In this document: positions 1 through 8,648 of the stretch, in pieces
Layout of the letters: the number at the start of each line of letters is the position of its first letter
Numbering within the stretch: position 1 is the stretch's first letter
NCBI RefSeq assembly: GCF_014203665.1
Contig: NZ_JACHJN010000009.1
Location: forward strand, 62,001 to 126,000
Length of the DNA stretch: 64,000 nt
From: Saccharothrix tamanrassetensis
Lineage (GTDB): Bacteria > Actinomycetota > Actinomycetes > Mycobacteriales > Pseudonocardiaceae
Reading direction: 5' to 3'
Translations under genes and position numbers: made by a program
Notes under the pieces: model-generated
What the model was told of the DNA's origin: nothing
The model's input: only the letters and a program-made list of their open reading frames with translations
Database searches by the model: none

Positions 1-1185
1 ATCGGTCGAGTCCTGCGCGGTCGTGCCGGCGCTCGTGGCACCCGGCCTGCCGGCCCCGCCGGGCACCTCTTCTTCCTTGCCGATCGCGCGCAGGATGACC
101 ACGCCTAGAACCAACAGCGCGGCCACCAGCACAGCGACCATAACCCACAGCACGGCCCTGTTGCGCCCCGGTGGGCGCGCCGGCGGCGGCAACGGTCCGA
201 AAGCGCCCGTGCGCGGAGTGTTCACCTGCGGCGGTACCGGCTGCATCCCCGGTCGGGAGGCCGGCTGGCTCACCGGCACGCCCGGCGGGGTGAGCTGCGC
301 CATAGGGGCCGGCCCGAGGGCCATGGCGAACCCGGTCGGCGCGGGCAGCGGCTGCCCGGCGCGCACCGCGCCCACCGCGGCGGCGAACTCGCCCCCGTTG
401 CGGTACCGCTGGCGCGGGTCCTTCACCAGGGTCGCCTCGATCAGCGCGCGCGGGCCCGGCGGCACGTCCGGCGGCAGCGGCGGGGCGATGTCCCGGATGT
501 GCATCATGGCCACGGTCACCGCGTTCTCGGACAGGAACGGCCGGTGCCCGGTCAGGCACTCGTAGCCGCACACGGCCAGCGCGTACACGTCGCTGGCGGG
601 CTCGGCCGCGTGGCCGAGGGCCTGCTCGGGGGCGATGTAGTGGGCGGTGCCCATGACCATCCCGGTGTGCGTCACCGGGGCGGCGTCGGCTGCCTTCGCG
701 ATGCCGAAGTCGGTGATCTTCACCGTGCCGTTCGGGGTGACCAGGATGTTGCCCGGCTTCACGTCCCGGTGCACCAGGCCGCGCTCGTGCGCCGCCTGCA
801 ACGCGTTGCCCGCCTGCTCCAGCACGTCCAGCGTGCGGTCCGCGCCGAGCCGGCCGCGCGCGATGATCGCCGCCAGCGGCTCGCCCTCCACCAGTTCCAT
901 CACCAGGTACGCGGTGTCCTCCGGCCCGTCGGGCACGGACGCCGTCTCGCCGTAGTCGTGCACCGCGGCGATACCGGGGTGGTTCAGCGACGCCGTGGTG
1001 CGCGCCTCGATCCGGAACCGGTTGAGGAACTCCGAGTCGCCGGACAGCTCCGCCTTCAGCACCTTCACCGCGACCTTGCGGTCCAGCCGGGTGTCGGCCG
1101 CTTCCCAGACCTCGCCCATGCCACCCACCGCGATCCGCTTGGACAAGCGGTACCGCTCGGCGAGCAACTGGCCGGAGGTCAGCAT
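1..1185 (-). CDS. pknA: Ser/Thr protein kinase PknA (C-terminus cut by window edge)
   Basis: Membrane Ser/Thr kinase that phosphorylates cell-division and wall-synthesis proteins. The visible 395 residues start [12 protein letters not shown]. They show a glycine loop ([11 protein letters not shown]), the invariant Lys in VAVKVL, the catalytic loop [11 protein letters not shown] and an APE-type segment, then a Pro-rich juxtamembrane linker. One membrane helix follows (around bases 70-140), and the external part begins before the window edge. The start codon overlaps the last base of pbpA (TGATG), so the two are translationally coupled. Order in the operon (after pbpA) and the lack of visible PASTA repeats favour PknA over PknB, but the missing end could change that. 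Confidence 0.9.
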   Translation of the reverse strand, partial: MLTSGQLLAERYRLSKRIAVGGMGEVWEAADTRLDRKVAVKVLKAELSGDSEFLNRFRIEARTTASLNHPGIAAVHDYGETASVPDGPEDTAYLVMELVEGEPLAAIIARGRLGADRTLDVLEQAGNALQAAHERGLVHRDVKPGNILVTPNGTVKITDFGIAKAADAAPVTHTGMVMGTAHYIAPEQALGHAAEPASDVYALAVCGYECLTGHRPFLSENAVTVAMMHIRDIAPPLPPDVPPGPRALIEATLVKDPRQRYRNGGEFAAAVGAVRAGQPLPAPTGFAMALGPAPMAQLTPPGVPVSQPASRPGMQPVPPQVNTPRTGAFGPLPPPARPPGRNRAVLWVMVAVLVAALLVLGVVILRAIGKEEEVPGGAGRPGATSAGTTAQDSTD

Positions 1186-2648
1186 CAGCGGCTCCCGAGA
1201 TAGGCGCCGACGACCGCGCGGCCCAGCGGCGCGGCGACCCGGCCCCCGGTCGCGGCCAAGCCCGCGTCACCGCCGTTCTCCACGATCACGGCGATCGCGA
1301 TCTCCGGCTTCTCGGCCGGCGCGAACGCCACGTACCAGGCGTGCGGCTTGGTGTTCTTGACGTTCTCGCCGTGCTCGGCGGTGCCGGTCTTGGAGGCGAT
1401 GGTCACGCCGGACAGCTTGCCGCCACCGGCGGTGTTCTTCTCCGACTCGACCATCATGTCGCGCAGCGCGTGGGCGTGGTCGACCTTCATCGCGTCTTCG
1501 ACGTCGTCGCCCTTGTCCTCGCTGATCACCTGGAGGTCGGGGGCGAGGATCTTCTGCACCAGGTGCGGGCGCATCCGCACGCCGCCGTTGGCGATGGTCG
1601 CCGCGACCACCGCGTTCTCCAGCGGTGTCACCAGCACGTCCCGCTGGCCGATGCCGGTCTGGTAGACCGCCGGCCGCTCCGTCATCGGGCCGAGCCGGGA
1701 GGTCTCCACCGGCATCGGGATGTTCAGGTCCTGGTCGTCGAAGCCGAACTTCGCGGCGGCCTTGCGCAGCTTCTCCGGGCCCAGCTGGTCGGCCAGCACC
1801 GCGAACGCGGTGTTGCACGACTTCGCCAGCGCCTCCTGGAGGGTGGCGGTCACGCCGTTGCCGCAGTTGGTGTCGTTGTAGTTCGGCAGCGGTGTGTTGG
1901 TGCCCGGCAGGGTGATCACCGGCCGGCCGTCGACCTCGCTGTCCTTGGTCTTGCCCTCGGCCAGCGCGGCGGCGGCCACGATCAGCTTGAACGTCGAACC
2001 GGGCGCGTAGAGCCCGGCGATCGAGCGGTTGAGCATCGGCAGGTCGCCGTCCGGCGCGTTCAGCGCCTTCCACGCCGCCATCTGCTCTTCCACGTCGTGG
2101 CTGGCCAGCGCGTTCGGGTCGTAGGACGGGGTGGACGCCATGGCCAGGATCTCGCCGGTCTGCGGCCGGATCGCCACCACCGAGCCGTTGACGCCCTGGA
2201 GCTGCTCGAAGGCGACCCGCTGGAGCGCCGCGTCGATGGTCAGCTGGAGGCTGCCGCCCTTCGGGTCGCGCCCCGTGATCAGGTCGGACACCCGGCGCGC
2301 GAACAGCCGGTCGTCCGAGCCGTTGAGCAGGTCGTCCTCGGCCCGCTCCAGCCCGCTCGAACCGTAGACCGTGGAGAAGAAGCCGGTCACCGGGGCGAAC
2401 GCCGCGCCCTGGTACTTGCGCAGGTAGCGCAGCCGGTCGGTGGTCTTCTCCACGGTCGCCAGCGGCTCGCCGCCGGCCGCGATGATCTGGCCGCGCTCGC
2501 GCGAGTACTGGTCCAGCACCACCCGCCGGTTCAGCGGGTCCTTGCGGTAGTCGTCGGCCTTGATGACCTGCACGTAGGTGGCGTTCGCCAGCAGCAGCAG
2601 CATCATCGCCATCATGGCGAGGCCGACCCGGCGGAGCGGTTTGTTCAT
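1185..2648 (-). CDS. pbpA: Penicillin-binding protein PbpA (class B transpeptidase)
   Basis: D,D-transpeptidase that cross-links peptidoglycan, working with the glycan polymerase RodA encoded just upstream. The protein has 487 residues. It starts with a single membrane anchor ([19 protein letters not shown]), followed by a dimerisation domain and a transpeptidase domain with the three active-site motifs STFK (in APGSTFK), SCN and KTG (SKTGTAEHG). The ATG at 2648 was chosen because it overlaps the rodA stop in an ATGA arrangement; an open frame extending further upstream lies inside rodA. Its length and motifs match mycobacterial PbpA. Nothing is missing. Confidence 0.95.
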   Translation of the reverse strand: MNKPLRRVGLAMMAMMLLLLANATYVQVIKADDYRKDPLNRRVVLDQYSRERGQIIAAGGEPLATVEKTTDRLRYLRKYQGAAFAPVTGFFSTVYGSSGLERAEDDLLNGSDDRLFARRVSDLITGRDPKGGSLQLTIDAALQRVAFEQLQGVNGSVVAIRPQTGEILAMASTPSYDPNALASHDVEEQMAAWKALNAPDGDLPMLNRSIAGLYAPGSTFKLIVAAAALAEGKTKDSEVDGRPVITLPGTNTPLPNYNDTNCGNGVTATLQEALAKSCNTAFAVLADQLGPEKLRKAAAKFGFDDQDLNIPMPVETSRLGPMTERPAVYQTGIGQRDVLVTPLENAVVAATIANGGVRMRPHLVQKILAPDLQVISEDKGDDVEDAMKVDHAHALRDMMVESEKNTAGGGKLSGVTIASKTGTAEHGENVKNTKPHAWYVAFAPAEKPEIAIAVIVENGGDAGLAATGGRVAAPLGRAVVGAYLGSR

Positions 2649-4129
2649 TTGGGACGCTCCACCATGACAGTGAACTGGTCGGCGATCGCGGGCTGCTGCG
2701 GACGCGGCTTGGGCGTCGTCTTCGGGGCGCGCGCCGCGTCCGAGATGCGCAGCAGCAGCGCCACGAGGATGTAGTTCGCCAGCAGCGACGAACCGCCGTA
2801 GGACAGGAACGGCGCGGTGATGCCGGTCATCGGGATCAGCTTGGTGACACCGCCGACGACGATGAAGATCTGGAACGCCACCGCGAACGCCAGGCCGCCG
2901 CCGAGCAGCTTGCCGAACGTGTCCCGCACGGCCAGCGCCCCGCGCATGCCGCGCATCGCGAACACGGTGTAGATCAGCAGCACCGCGGCCAGGCCCACGA
3001 AGCCCAGCTCCTCGCCGATCACCGCGGTGATGAAGTCGGTGTTCGCCTCCGGGATCTGGTCCGGCCGGCCACCGCCCAGACCCGCGCCGAACAGGCCGCC
3101 GGTGCCCAGGCCGAACAGCGACTGGACGATCTGGTAGCCCTTGTTCGCCGCGTCCGCGAACGGGTCCAGCCAGTTCTGCACCCGGATCTGCACGTGGCCG
3201 AACATCTTCCACGCCGCGACCGCGCCCACGCAGAACATCACCACGCCGAGCACCACCCACGCCGCGCGTTCGGTCGCCACGTAGAGCAGCACGAGCACGA
3301 TGCCGAAGAAGAGCAGCGAGGAGCCCAGGTCCTTCTGGAGCACCATGATGCTCACGCCGACCAGCCAGGCCGCCACCAGCGGGCCCAGGTCGCGGGCGCG
3401 CGGCAGGTCCATGCCCAGCACCCGGCGGCCGGCGGTGGTGAACAGCTCCCGCTTGGACACCAGGAACGCCGCGAAGAACACCATCAGCAGGATCTTGGCG
3501 AACTCACCCGGCTGGATGGAGAACGCGCCGAAGCTCAGCCAGATCTTCGCGCCGTTGATCTCCGGCGCGATGAAGCTGGGCAGCACGCCCGGCAGCACCA
3601 GCGCCACCAGGCCCAGGAACCCGCACGTGTAGCCGTAGCGGGCCAGCGTGCGGTGGTCGGACAGCACCTTCAGCGCGGTGCAGAACAACACCAGCGCGAT
3701 CGCCGTCCACAGCACCTGCTTGGGCGCGGCGGGCGACCACACGACGCCCTTCGGCAGCTTCACGTCCGCCATCGCCAGGTCGATCCGGTGGATCATCACC
3801 AGGCCCAGGCCGTTGAGCAGCGCCACGCACGGCAGGATCACCGGGTCCGCGTAGGGCGCCCACCTGCGCACCGCGAAGTGCGCCACGGACAGCAGGCCCA
3901 GGTAGGCCAGGCCCAGCCACACGATGCGCATGGTCAGTTCCTGCTCCTGGTTGGCCTCCACCAGGATCAGGGCGATCGTCACGAGCAGGGCGGCGAACGC
4001 GAGCAGGAAGAGTTCGCTGCCCCGTCTGGTGGGCGGCTTCAACCCCGGCGACGTGCTCGACGCCGCGGGCGGAGTGCCTCCCGCCGCCGCGGGCGGCGTG
4101 CCCTGCGCGCCGGGGACCGGCGAACCCAT
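2645..4129 (-). CDS. rodA: RodA, SEDS-family peptidoglycan glycosyltransferase
   Basis: FtsW/RodA/SpoVE family polymerase of lipid II, an integral membrane protein of 494 residues. A cytosolic Pro/Ala-rich N-terminus (about 35 residues) is followed by at least ten hydrophobic segments. The family landmarks are the loop with KDLGSSLL, the conserved LPEAHTDF-equivalent (here IPEANTDFITAVIGEELGF) and a C-terminal SYGGSS segment. It is coupled to pbpA by a 4-bp overlap and lies 4 bp after pstP. Co-transcription with kinase and phosphatase genes fits regulation of elongation by Ser/Thr phosphorylation. Confidence 0.95.
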   Translation of the reverse strand: MGSPVPGAQGTPPAAAGGTPPAASSTSPGLKPPTRRGSELFLLAFAALLVTIALILVEANQEQELTMRIVWLGLAYLGLLSVAHFAVRRWAPYADPVILPCVALLNGLGLVMIHRIDLAMADVKLPKGVVWSPAAPKQVLWTAIALVLFCTALKVLSDHRTLARYGYTCGFLGLVALVLPGVLPSFIAPEINGAKIWLSFGAFSIQPGEFAKILLMVFFAAFLVSKRELFTTAGRRVLGMDLPRARDLGPLVAAWLVGVSIMVLQKDLGSSLLFFGIVLVLLYVATERAAWVVLGVVMFCVGAVAAWKMFGHVQIRVQNWLDPFADAANKGYQIVQSLFGLGTGGLFGAGLGGGRPDQIPEANTDFITAVIGEELGFVGLAAVLLIYTVFAMRGMRGALAVRDTFGKLLGGGLAFAVAFQIFIVVGGVTKLIPMTGITAPFLSYGGSSLLANYILVALLLRISDAARAPKTTPKPRPQQPAIADQFTVMVERPK

Positions 4130-4133
4130 ACGT

Positions 4134-5519
4134 CTACTGACCCTTCCGGCAGTCCGTGCCCGGCTTCTGCACGGGCGAGGGCACCGGTGTGCCCTCCGGA
4201 GTGGTGGACGTGGTCGGCTGGACCGGGGTTGCCGACGGGTCGACCGGAGTGGTGGTCGTCGCCGGGCTGGTCGTCTGCTCCTTCGGGCAGAACGGCAGCG
4301 TCTGCTCGGTGCGCAGCCGGCGGATGGCCTCCCGCGCGCCCTCCAGCCCGTCCACGTCGGTGATGCCGTTGCGCACCACGTCCCTGGTGGCCACCTTCAG
4401 GTCGTCCACCGTGATCGGCTCGCACGCCTGCGCACCCGGCGGGCACGAGCCCTCCACCAGGGTGTGCAGCTCGAACCCGAAGACGCTGCCGGTGACCCCG
4501 CGGAACACCGACACCTGGCCGTCCGGCCCGGCGCCCACGTAGTACTGGCGCAGCACGTACCAGCGGGTGCCCAGACCGGCCGCCACCAGCAGCAGGAGCA
4601 GGAACACCACCAGCGCCAGCGCCTTGATCCGGTTGCCGCGCGACCGGCGCGGGTCCACCGGCGGCGGCTGCGGCTCGGCCCGCTGCGGGATCGGCCGGGG
4701 CCCCGTTATCGAACTCGCCCGCGAGGCGGGCGAGTCGGGGGGAGGCGGGTCGTCGCTGCCGTCACCGGCCGCGCCGCCCAGTATCGGGGCGTCCTCCCCG
4801 AAGTCCACGTCGACCACGTCGGCGATCACGACCGTCACGTTGTCCGGCCCGCCGCCCTTGAGCGCGAGCTCGATCATCCGGTCCGCGCACGCCTGCGGGT
4901 CCGGGATGCGGATCGCCTCTTCCAGCGTCTCCATGCTCACCACGCCGGACAGCCCGTCCGAGCACAGCAGGTAGCGGTCGCCCGGCCGGGCTTCCCGCAC
5001 CATCAGCCGGGGCTCCACCTCGTGCCCGGTCAGCGCGCGCAGCAGCAGCGACCGCTGCGGGTGCGTCGCCGCCTCCTCCTCGGTGATCCGGCCCTCGTCG
5101 ATCAGCGACTGGACGAACGTGTCGTCGTGCGTGATCTGGGTGAACGTGCCGTTGCGGGCCATGTAGGCGCGCGAGTCGCCGATGTGCACCATGCCCAGCC
5201 GGTTGCCCGCGAACAGCACGGCGGTGAGCGTGGTGCCCATGCCGTCCAGGTCGGGGTCGGACTGCACGAGCTCGGAGATCGCGCCGTTGCCGGCGATCAC
5301 CGCCTCGCGCAGCTGGCCGAGCAGGTCGTCGCCCGGTTCGTCGTCGTCGAGCGGGGCCAGGGCGGCGATGACCACCTTGCTGGCCACCTCGCCGGCGGCG
5401 TGGCCGCCCATGCCGTCGGCGAGCGCGAGCAGGCGGGGGCCCGCGTACACGGAGTCCTGGTTGTTGGAACGCACCAGACCCCGGTCGCTGCGGGCCGCGT
5501 ATCGAAGGACGAGGGTCAT
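4134..5519 (-). CDS. pstP: PstP, membrane PP2C-type Ser/Thr phosphatase
   Basis: Metal-dependent (PPM/PP2C) phosphatase that reverses PknA/PknB phosphorylation. The catalytic domain occupies about residues 1-240, with the metal-binding motifs DGMGGHAAGE, GDSRAY, CSDGLSG and GGPDNVT. A Pro/Ser linker leads to one membrane helix (ALALVVFLLLLLVAAGLGT, about residues 300-320). A roughly 130-residue external domain ends in a Pro/Thr-rich tail. The protein is 461 residues long, slightly under typical PstP. Its start overlaps the fhaB stop (ATGA). Confidence 0.95.
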   Translation of the reverse strand: MTLVLRYAARSDRGLVRSNNQDSVYAGPRLLALADGMGGHAAGEVASKVVIAALAPLDDDEPGDDLLGQLREAVIAGNGAISELVQSDPDLDGMGTTLTAVLFAGNRLGMVHIGDSRAYMARNGTFTQITHDDTFVQSLIDEGRITEEEAATHPQRSLLLRALTGHEVEPRLMVREARPGDRYLLCSDGLSGVVSMETLEEAIRIPDPQACADRMIELALKGGGPDNVTVVIADVVDVDFGEDAPILGGAAGDGSDDPPPPDSPASRASSITGPRPIPQRAEPQPPPVDPRRSRGNRIKALALVVFLLLLLVAAGLGTRWYVLRQYYVGAGPDGQVSVFRGVTGSVFGFELHTLVEGSCPPGAQACEPITVDDLKVATRDVVRNGITDVDGLEGAREAIRRLRTEQTLPFCPKEQTTSPATTTTPVDPSATPVQPTTSTTPEGTPVPSPVQKPGTDCRKGQ

Positions 5520-5977
5520 GAGCGCAGCTCGATCACCGTTTTGCCGATTCGGATCGGGGAGCCGAGCGGGACGCGGAGTGGGGCCGTGACCTTCGCCCGG
5601 TCGAGGTAGGTGCCGTTCGTGGAGCCCAGGTCCTCCACGTACCAGTCGGTGCCGCGCATGGACAGCCGCGCGTGCCTGGTCGACGCGAAGTCGTCGTCCA
5701 GCACGAGCGTGGAGTCGTCCGCGCGCCCGATCAGGATCGGCCTGCCGTCCAGGGAGATGCGGGTGCCCGCCAGCGCGCCGTGCGTGACGACGAGCTGCCG
5801 GGGCGCTTTGTTGCCCTTCGCGGCCTTCTTGGCGCCTCTACGCAGACCCGGCGTCGGAACGCGCAGTCCCGACGCCGCGTACAGGTCGGACCGGACCACC
5901 CTCAGCGCAGCCAACACGAACAACCAGAGCAGGACGAGGAAGCCCGCTCTGGTCAGCTGCATCACCAGCTCTGGCAC
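5516..5977 (-). CDS. fhaB: FhaB/FipA-type FHA domain protein
   Basis: Small (153 residues) phosphothreonine-binding adaptor. An N-terminal membrane helix (AGFLVLLWLFVLAALRVV) is followed by a basic linker with GAKKAAKGNK and an FHA domain. The FHA domain keeps the phosphopeptide-binding residues GR in LIGRADD, the S/R-H signature STRHARL and the loop GSTNGTYLD. In mycobacteria the orthologue (FipA) links PknA signalling to FtsZ/FtsQ. It is fused translationally to pstP by a 4-bp overlap. It lies 54 bp after fhaA. Confidence 0.93.
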   Translation of the reverse strand: MPELVMQLTRAGFLVLLWLFVLAALRVVRSDLYAASGLRVPTPGLRRGAKKAAKGNKAPRQLVVTHGALAGTRISLDGRPILIGRADDSTLVLDDDFASTRHARLSMRGTDWYVEDLGSTNGTYLDRAKVTAPLRVPLGSPIRIGKTVIELRS

Positions 5978-6031
5978 CGGTTGTAACCGCTCCTGCCTTG
6001 AGTGCCGTCACGCCTTCGCCCGTCTCGACCG

Positions 6032-7210
6032 CTAGCCCTGGGTGCGGAAAACCAGTGAAGAGTGGCCGATGCGGACGACGTCGCCTTCCGCGAGCTGCCA
6101 AGTCTGCACCGGAGTGCCGTTCACCGTGGTGCCGTTTGTCGAACCGAGATCAGCGAGCATGGCACTGTGCCCGTCCCAGGTGATCTCCAGGTGCCTCCTG
6201 GACACGCCGGTGTCGGGCAGCCGGAAGTCGGCCTCCTGCCCGCGGCCGACCACGTTGCCACCCTGCTTGAGGTTGTAGGTGCGGTTCGAACCGTCGTCCA
6301 GGTGCAGCGTCGCGGTCAGCTGGCGCGGGCCGGACTGGACCGCCGGCGGGGCGTAGCCCTGCGACGCGTCCGGGTAACCGCCCTGGCCGTAGCCCTGGTC
6401 GTAACCGGGCTGGCCGTAGCCGGGCTGCTGCCCGTAGCCCTGGTCGTAGCCGGGCTGAGGTTGCTGGCCGTAGCCCTGGTCGTAGCCCTGCTGGCCGTAG
6501 CCCTGGTCGTAACCGGGCTGGCCGTAGCCGGGCTGCTGCCCGTAGCCCTGGTCGTAGCCCTGCTGACCGTAACCCTGCTCGTAGCCCTGCTGCTGTTGGC
6601 CGTAGCCCTGGTCGTAGCCGGGCTGCTGCTGCTGCCCGTAGCCCTGGTCGTAGCCGGGCTGCTGCTGCTGGCCATAGCCCTGGTCGTAGCCCTGCTGCTG
6701 GCCGTAGCCGCCCTGCGCATAGGGGTCGTAGCCGGGCTGGCCCTGTCCTTGTCCGTAGCCGGGAGGCTGGCTCATGGATCCGTCTCCTGCAGTGCGAGGT
6801 GGTGCTGACCGTCGGCTGTCAACTTTCACGTCGGGGTCGACGGACGAGCTGGTTCGGAACTGACCGGTGTGCAGCGCGTCGGAGCGCTCCAAGGAGACTA
6901 CGACGTCACCATAGGTATCCCATCCGCTCTCTTCGAGGTGCTCCCGGATGGAGTCACCGAGAAGCTGGGTGATGCGTAGTTCATCCTGGCCGTCACCGGC
7001 AAGCCGATCGTGGTCCTGGGGGCCCAGCAGGACCTGGTAGTGGTTCGGTGCGAGCAGCCTGCCACCCGCGAGCTCGCGGATGTTGACCTCGGCTTCCCGG
7101 GCGAGGGCCTGTGCCACTTCCTGCGGGACGACGTTGCCGCCGAACACACGGGCGAAGGTGTTGCCGACGATGCCTTCCAGACGGCGCTCGAAGCGCTGTA
7201 CGAGGCCCAC
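6032..7210 (-). CDS. fhaA: FhaA, DUF3662 + FHA protein with long Gly-Tyr-Gln repeat linker
   Basis: First gene of the wall-growth operon. The 392-residue protein has an N-terminal DUF3662 domain (about 1-115, [15 protein letters not shown] onward) and a C-terminal FHA domain (about the last 95 residues, [27 protein letters not shown]). In mycobacteria FhaA binds pseudokinase MviN and polar-growth proteins. Between the domains lies a roughly 130-residue linker built from about a dozen copies of [13 protein letters not shown] units. The GTG at 7210 was chosen because GGAGGG sits about 7 nt upstream and the preceding in-frame residues do not match the family. A -10-like TACGAT lies at 7250-7245. 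Confidence 0.92.
   Translation of the reverse strand: MGLVQRFERRLEGIVGNTFARVFGGNVVPQEVAQALAREAEVNIRELAGGRLLAPNHYQVLLGPQDHDRLAGDGQDELRITQLLGDSIREHLEESGWDTYGDVVVSLERSDALHTGQFRTSSSVDPDVKVDSRRSAPPRTAGDGSMSQPPGYGQGQGQPGYDPYAQGGYGQQQGYDQGYGQQQQPGYDQGYGQQQQPGYDQGYGQQQQGYEQGYGQQGYDQGYGQQPGYGQPGYDQGYGQQGYDQGYGQQPQPGYDQGYGQQPGYGQPGYDQGYGQGGYPDASQGYAPPAVQSGPRQLTATLHLDDGSNRTYNLKQGGNVVGRGQEADFRLPDTGVSRRHLEITWDGHSAMLADLGSTNGTTVNGTPVQTWQLAEGDVVRIGHSSLVFRTQG
6366..6765 (-). repeat. Tandem Gly-Tyr-Gln coding repeats inside fhaA
   Basis: Imperfect tandem repeat of a roughly 27-base unit encoding GYDQGYGQQ with variable runs of Q and an occasional P. On the plus strand it reads as alternating blocks of ccctggtcgtag and ccgggctgctg. 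It is the fhaA linker, so length changes remain in frame only in multiples of three. Confidence 0.9.
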
Positions 7211-7244
7211 GGCAACCCTCCGACTCGGTCGACTTCCAACCCCG

Positions 7245-7250
7245 ATCGTA
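7245..7250 (-). promoter_or_regulatory. Candidate -10 element of the fhaA operon
   Basis: Read on the minus strand, TACGAT lies 34 bases upstream of the fhaA GTG. It fits the TAnnnT consensus of actinobacterial housekeeping promoters. The -35 hexamer is weak (TGTACC at 17-nt spacing). Confidence 0.4.
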
Positions 7251-7280
7251 TCCGGGGTGACGTGCCGGTACACGGGGCAA

Positions 7281-7311
7281 TTGGTAACCCGGACGAGCGC
7301 CGTGCTAGTGT
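7281..7311 (+). promoter_or_regulatory. Candidate tRNA-Leu promoter
   Basis: TTGGTA (7281-7286) and TAGTGT (7306-7311) are separated by 19 bases and end 15 bases before the tRNA. The spacing is slightly long, so this is tentative. Confidence 0.35.
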
Positions 7312-7326
7312 TCTCCACGTCGCTCC

Positions 7327-7412
7327 GGGCGAGTGGCGGAATGGCAGACGCGCACGGTTCAGGTCCGTGTGTCCGAAAGGACGTGGGGGTTCAACTCCCC
7401 CCTCGCCCACCA
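7327..7412 (+). tRNA. tRNA-Leu (anticodon CAG)
   Basis: The cloverleaf can be read directly. The acceptor arms GGGCGAG and CTCGCCC pair fully. The anticodon loop TTCAGGT carries CAG, a long variable arm (GTGTCCGAAAGGACGT) is typical of leucine tRNAs, and the T arm GGGGGTTCAACTCCCCC is complete. The discriminator is A and CCA is encoded at 7410-7412. The gene is divergent from the fhaA operon. Confidence 0.96.
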
Positions 7413-7480
7413 AAGGGCTGATGGAAATCAGCCCGATCGGACCGGTGTTTTCCGGTTTCGAGTCGAGATAGCGGTTCGAC

Positions 7481-7504
7481 GAGGCCCCGCGGTTGCGGGG
7501 CCTC
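7481..7504 (+). terminator. Hairpin terminator downstream of tRNA-Leu
   Basis: Perfect 10-bp stem GAGGCCCCGC / GCGGGGCCTC with a GGTT tetraloop. It has no U-tract, as is common in actinobacteria. A smaller stem (ACCGG/CCGGT, 7441-7456) precedes it. Confidence 0.6.
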
Positions 7505-7871
7505 AGTGCTGTCCGGGGTCCTTCGGCGGCCGGTGCGCCTGTGGCGTAGACCACTCGTTCGGGCTAGTGGGGCGGGTCGGGCCGGTACGACCGATCGGTG
7601 AGGGGCAGGGTGGGCGTCGCCGGGTTCCGGAGGGTTCCGGGCCGGCATCGGTCCGATCCCGGGGTACCCGTTGACGACTCGCGCACCGCTGCGAAGCGTG
7701 TGATCCGCGTTACGTCCGTTCCGGTCGGAATCGTCGGTGCCCGACACCAGCGCGTCGGTGCGGCGGCTGTGGTGATCTTCGTCGCAGTCGGGTGAGCGTT
7801 GCTTGCGTTGTTGGTGTGAGAAGTCGGGCCGGCGCTTGCCCCGTGCGGGGTGGGCGACCAGGGTTTGGGCA
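7505..7871. other. Non-coding gap between tRNA-Leu and methyltransferase gene
   Basis: No open frame here has convincing codon use or a ribosome site. I see no repeat or dyad strong enough to name apart from the terminator before it. The promoter of the downstream pair presumably lies here. Confidence 0.5.
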
Positions 7872-8648
7872 GTGAGCACCGAGGTTGGCGAACCCACGAT
7901 GGCCGGGGTGTACGACGGTCTGCTCGGGGGGATCGCCAACTTCGACCCGGATCGGCGCCTGGTGGAGGAGATCGGGAAGCTCTCCTCGTCGCCGCAGCGG
8001 TTGGAGCGGGAGAACCGGGCGTTCCTGCGGCGGGCCGTCGGGTACTGCGCCGAGGTCGGGGTTCGGCAGTTCCTGGACCTGGGGTGCGGGGCGCCGCGGG
8101 ACGACTCGGCGTTCGCGTTGGTGCGCGGGTTGGGCTGCCGGGTGGTGTGCGTGGACGTCGACCCCGAGGTGGTGGCCCACACGACGTTGGCGGTGGACGG
8201 CATCGACAGCGCCGGCGTGGTGGAGGCCGACTGCCGGCGGCCGGAGGCGGTGTTCGGGGCGGACGCGGTCCGGTTCGGGCTGGACTTCGGGCTGCCGGTG
8301 GCCGTGCTGATGGTGTCGGTGTTGCAGTTCGTGCCGGACGCGGACGACCCGGCCGGGGTCGTCGCCGGGTACCGCTCGCGGCTGGCGCCGGGGAGCGTCG
8401 TCGCGGTGTCGCACCCGAGTGCGGACGGCGAGCCGGTGCTGCACGCGGTGGCGGCGATGTGCCCCGGCCGGCCCACGCTGCGGACGCGGTCGGAGGTGGC
8501 GGCGCTGTTGCCTGCGGGACGGGTGGTGGAGCCCGGACTGGTGCCGGTGCCGGACTGGCGGCCGGACGACGGCCCGGTCGGCGGTGCGGTGAGCGGCCCG
8601 GTCGGCGGTGCGCGGTACCCGTACTACGCGGCGGTGGTCCAGTGCTGA
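7872..8648 (+). CDS. SAM-dependent methyltransferase (DUF574-like)
   Basis: 258 residues starting at GTG 7872 (MSTEVGEPTMAGVYDGLLGG). The pattern VYDGLLGGIANFDPDR near the N-terminus, the SAM motif FLDLGCG (about residue 68) and an acidic loop VDVDPEVV match the S-adenosyl-methyltransferase family PF04672 common in actinomycetes; the substrate is unknown. The stop overlaps the next gene by 7 bp, so the methyltransferase is made together with the downstream HTH-NB-ARC regulator. An alternative start at ATG 7899 would remove nine residues. Confidence 0.8.
   Translation: MSTEVGEPTMAGVYDGLLGGIANFDPDRRLVEEIGKLSSSPQRLERENRAFLRRAVGYCAEVGVRQFLDLGCGAPRDDSAFALVRGLGCRVVCVDVDPEVVAHTTLAVDGIDSAGVVEADCRRPEAVFGADAVRFGLDFGLPVAVLMVSVLQFVPDADDPAGVVAGYRSRLAPGSVVAVSHPSADGEPVLHAVAAMCPGRPTLRTRSEVAALLPAGRVVEPGLVPVPDWRPDDGPVGGAVSGPVGGARYPYYAAVVQC

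Noticed and set aside
7850..8641. Upstream extension of the HTH-NB-ARC protein across the methyltransferase gene
   Set aside because: The frame is Arg/Gly-rich shadow coding of the methyltransferase; the recognisable HTH begins just after GTG 8642.
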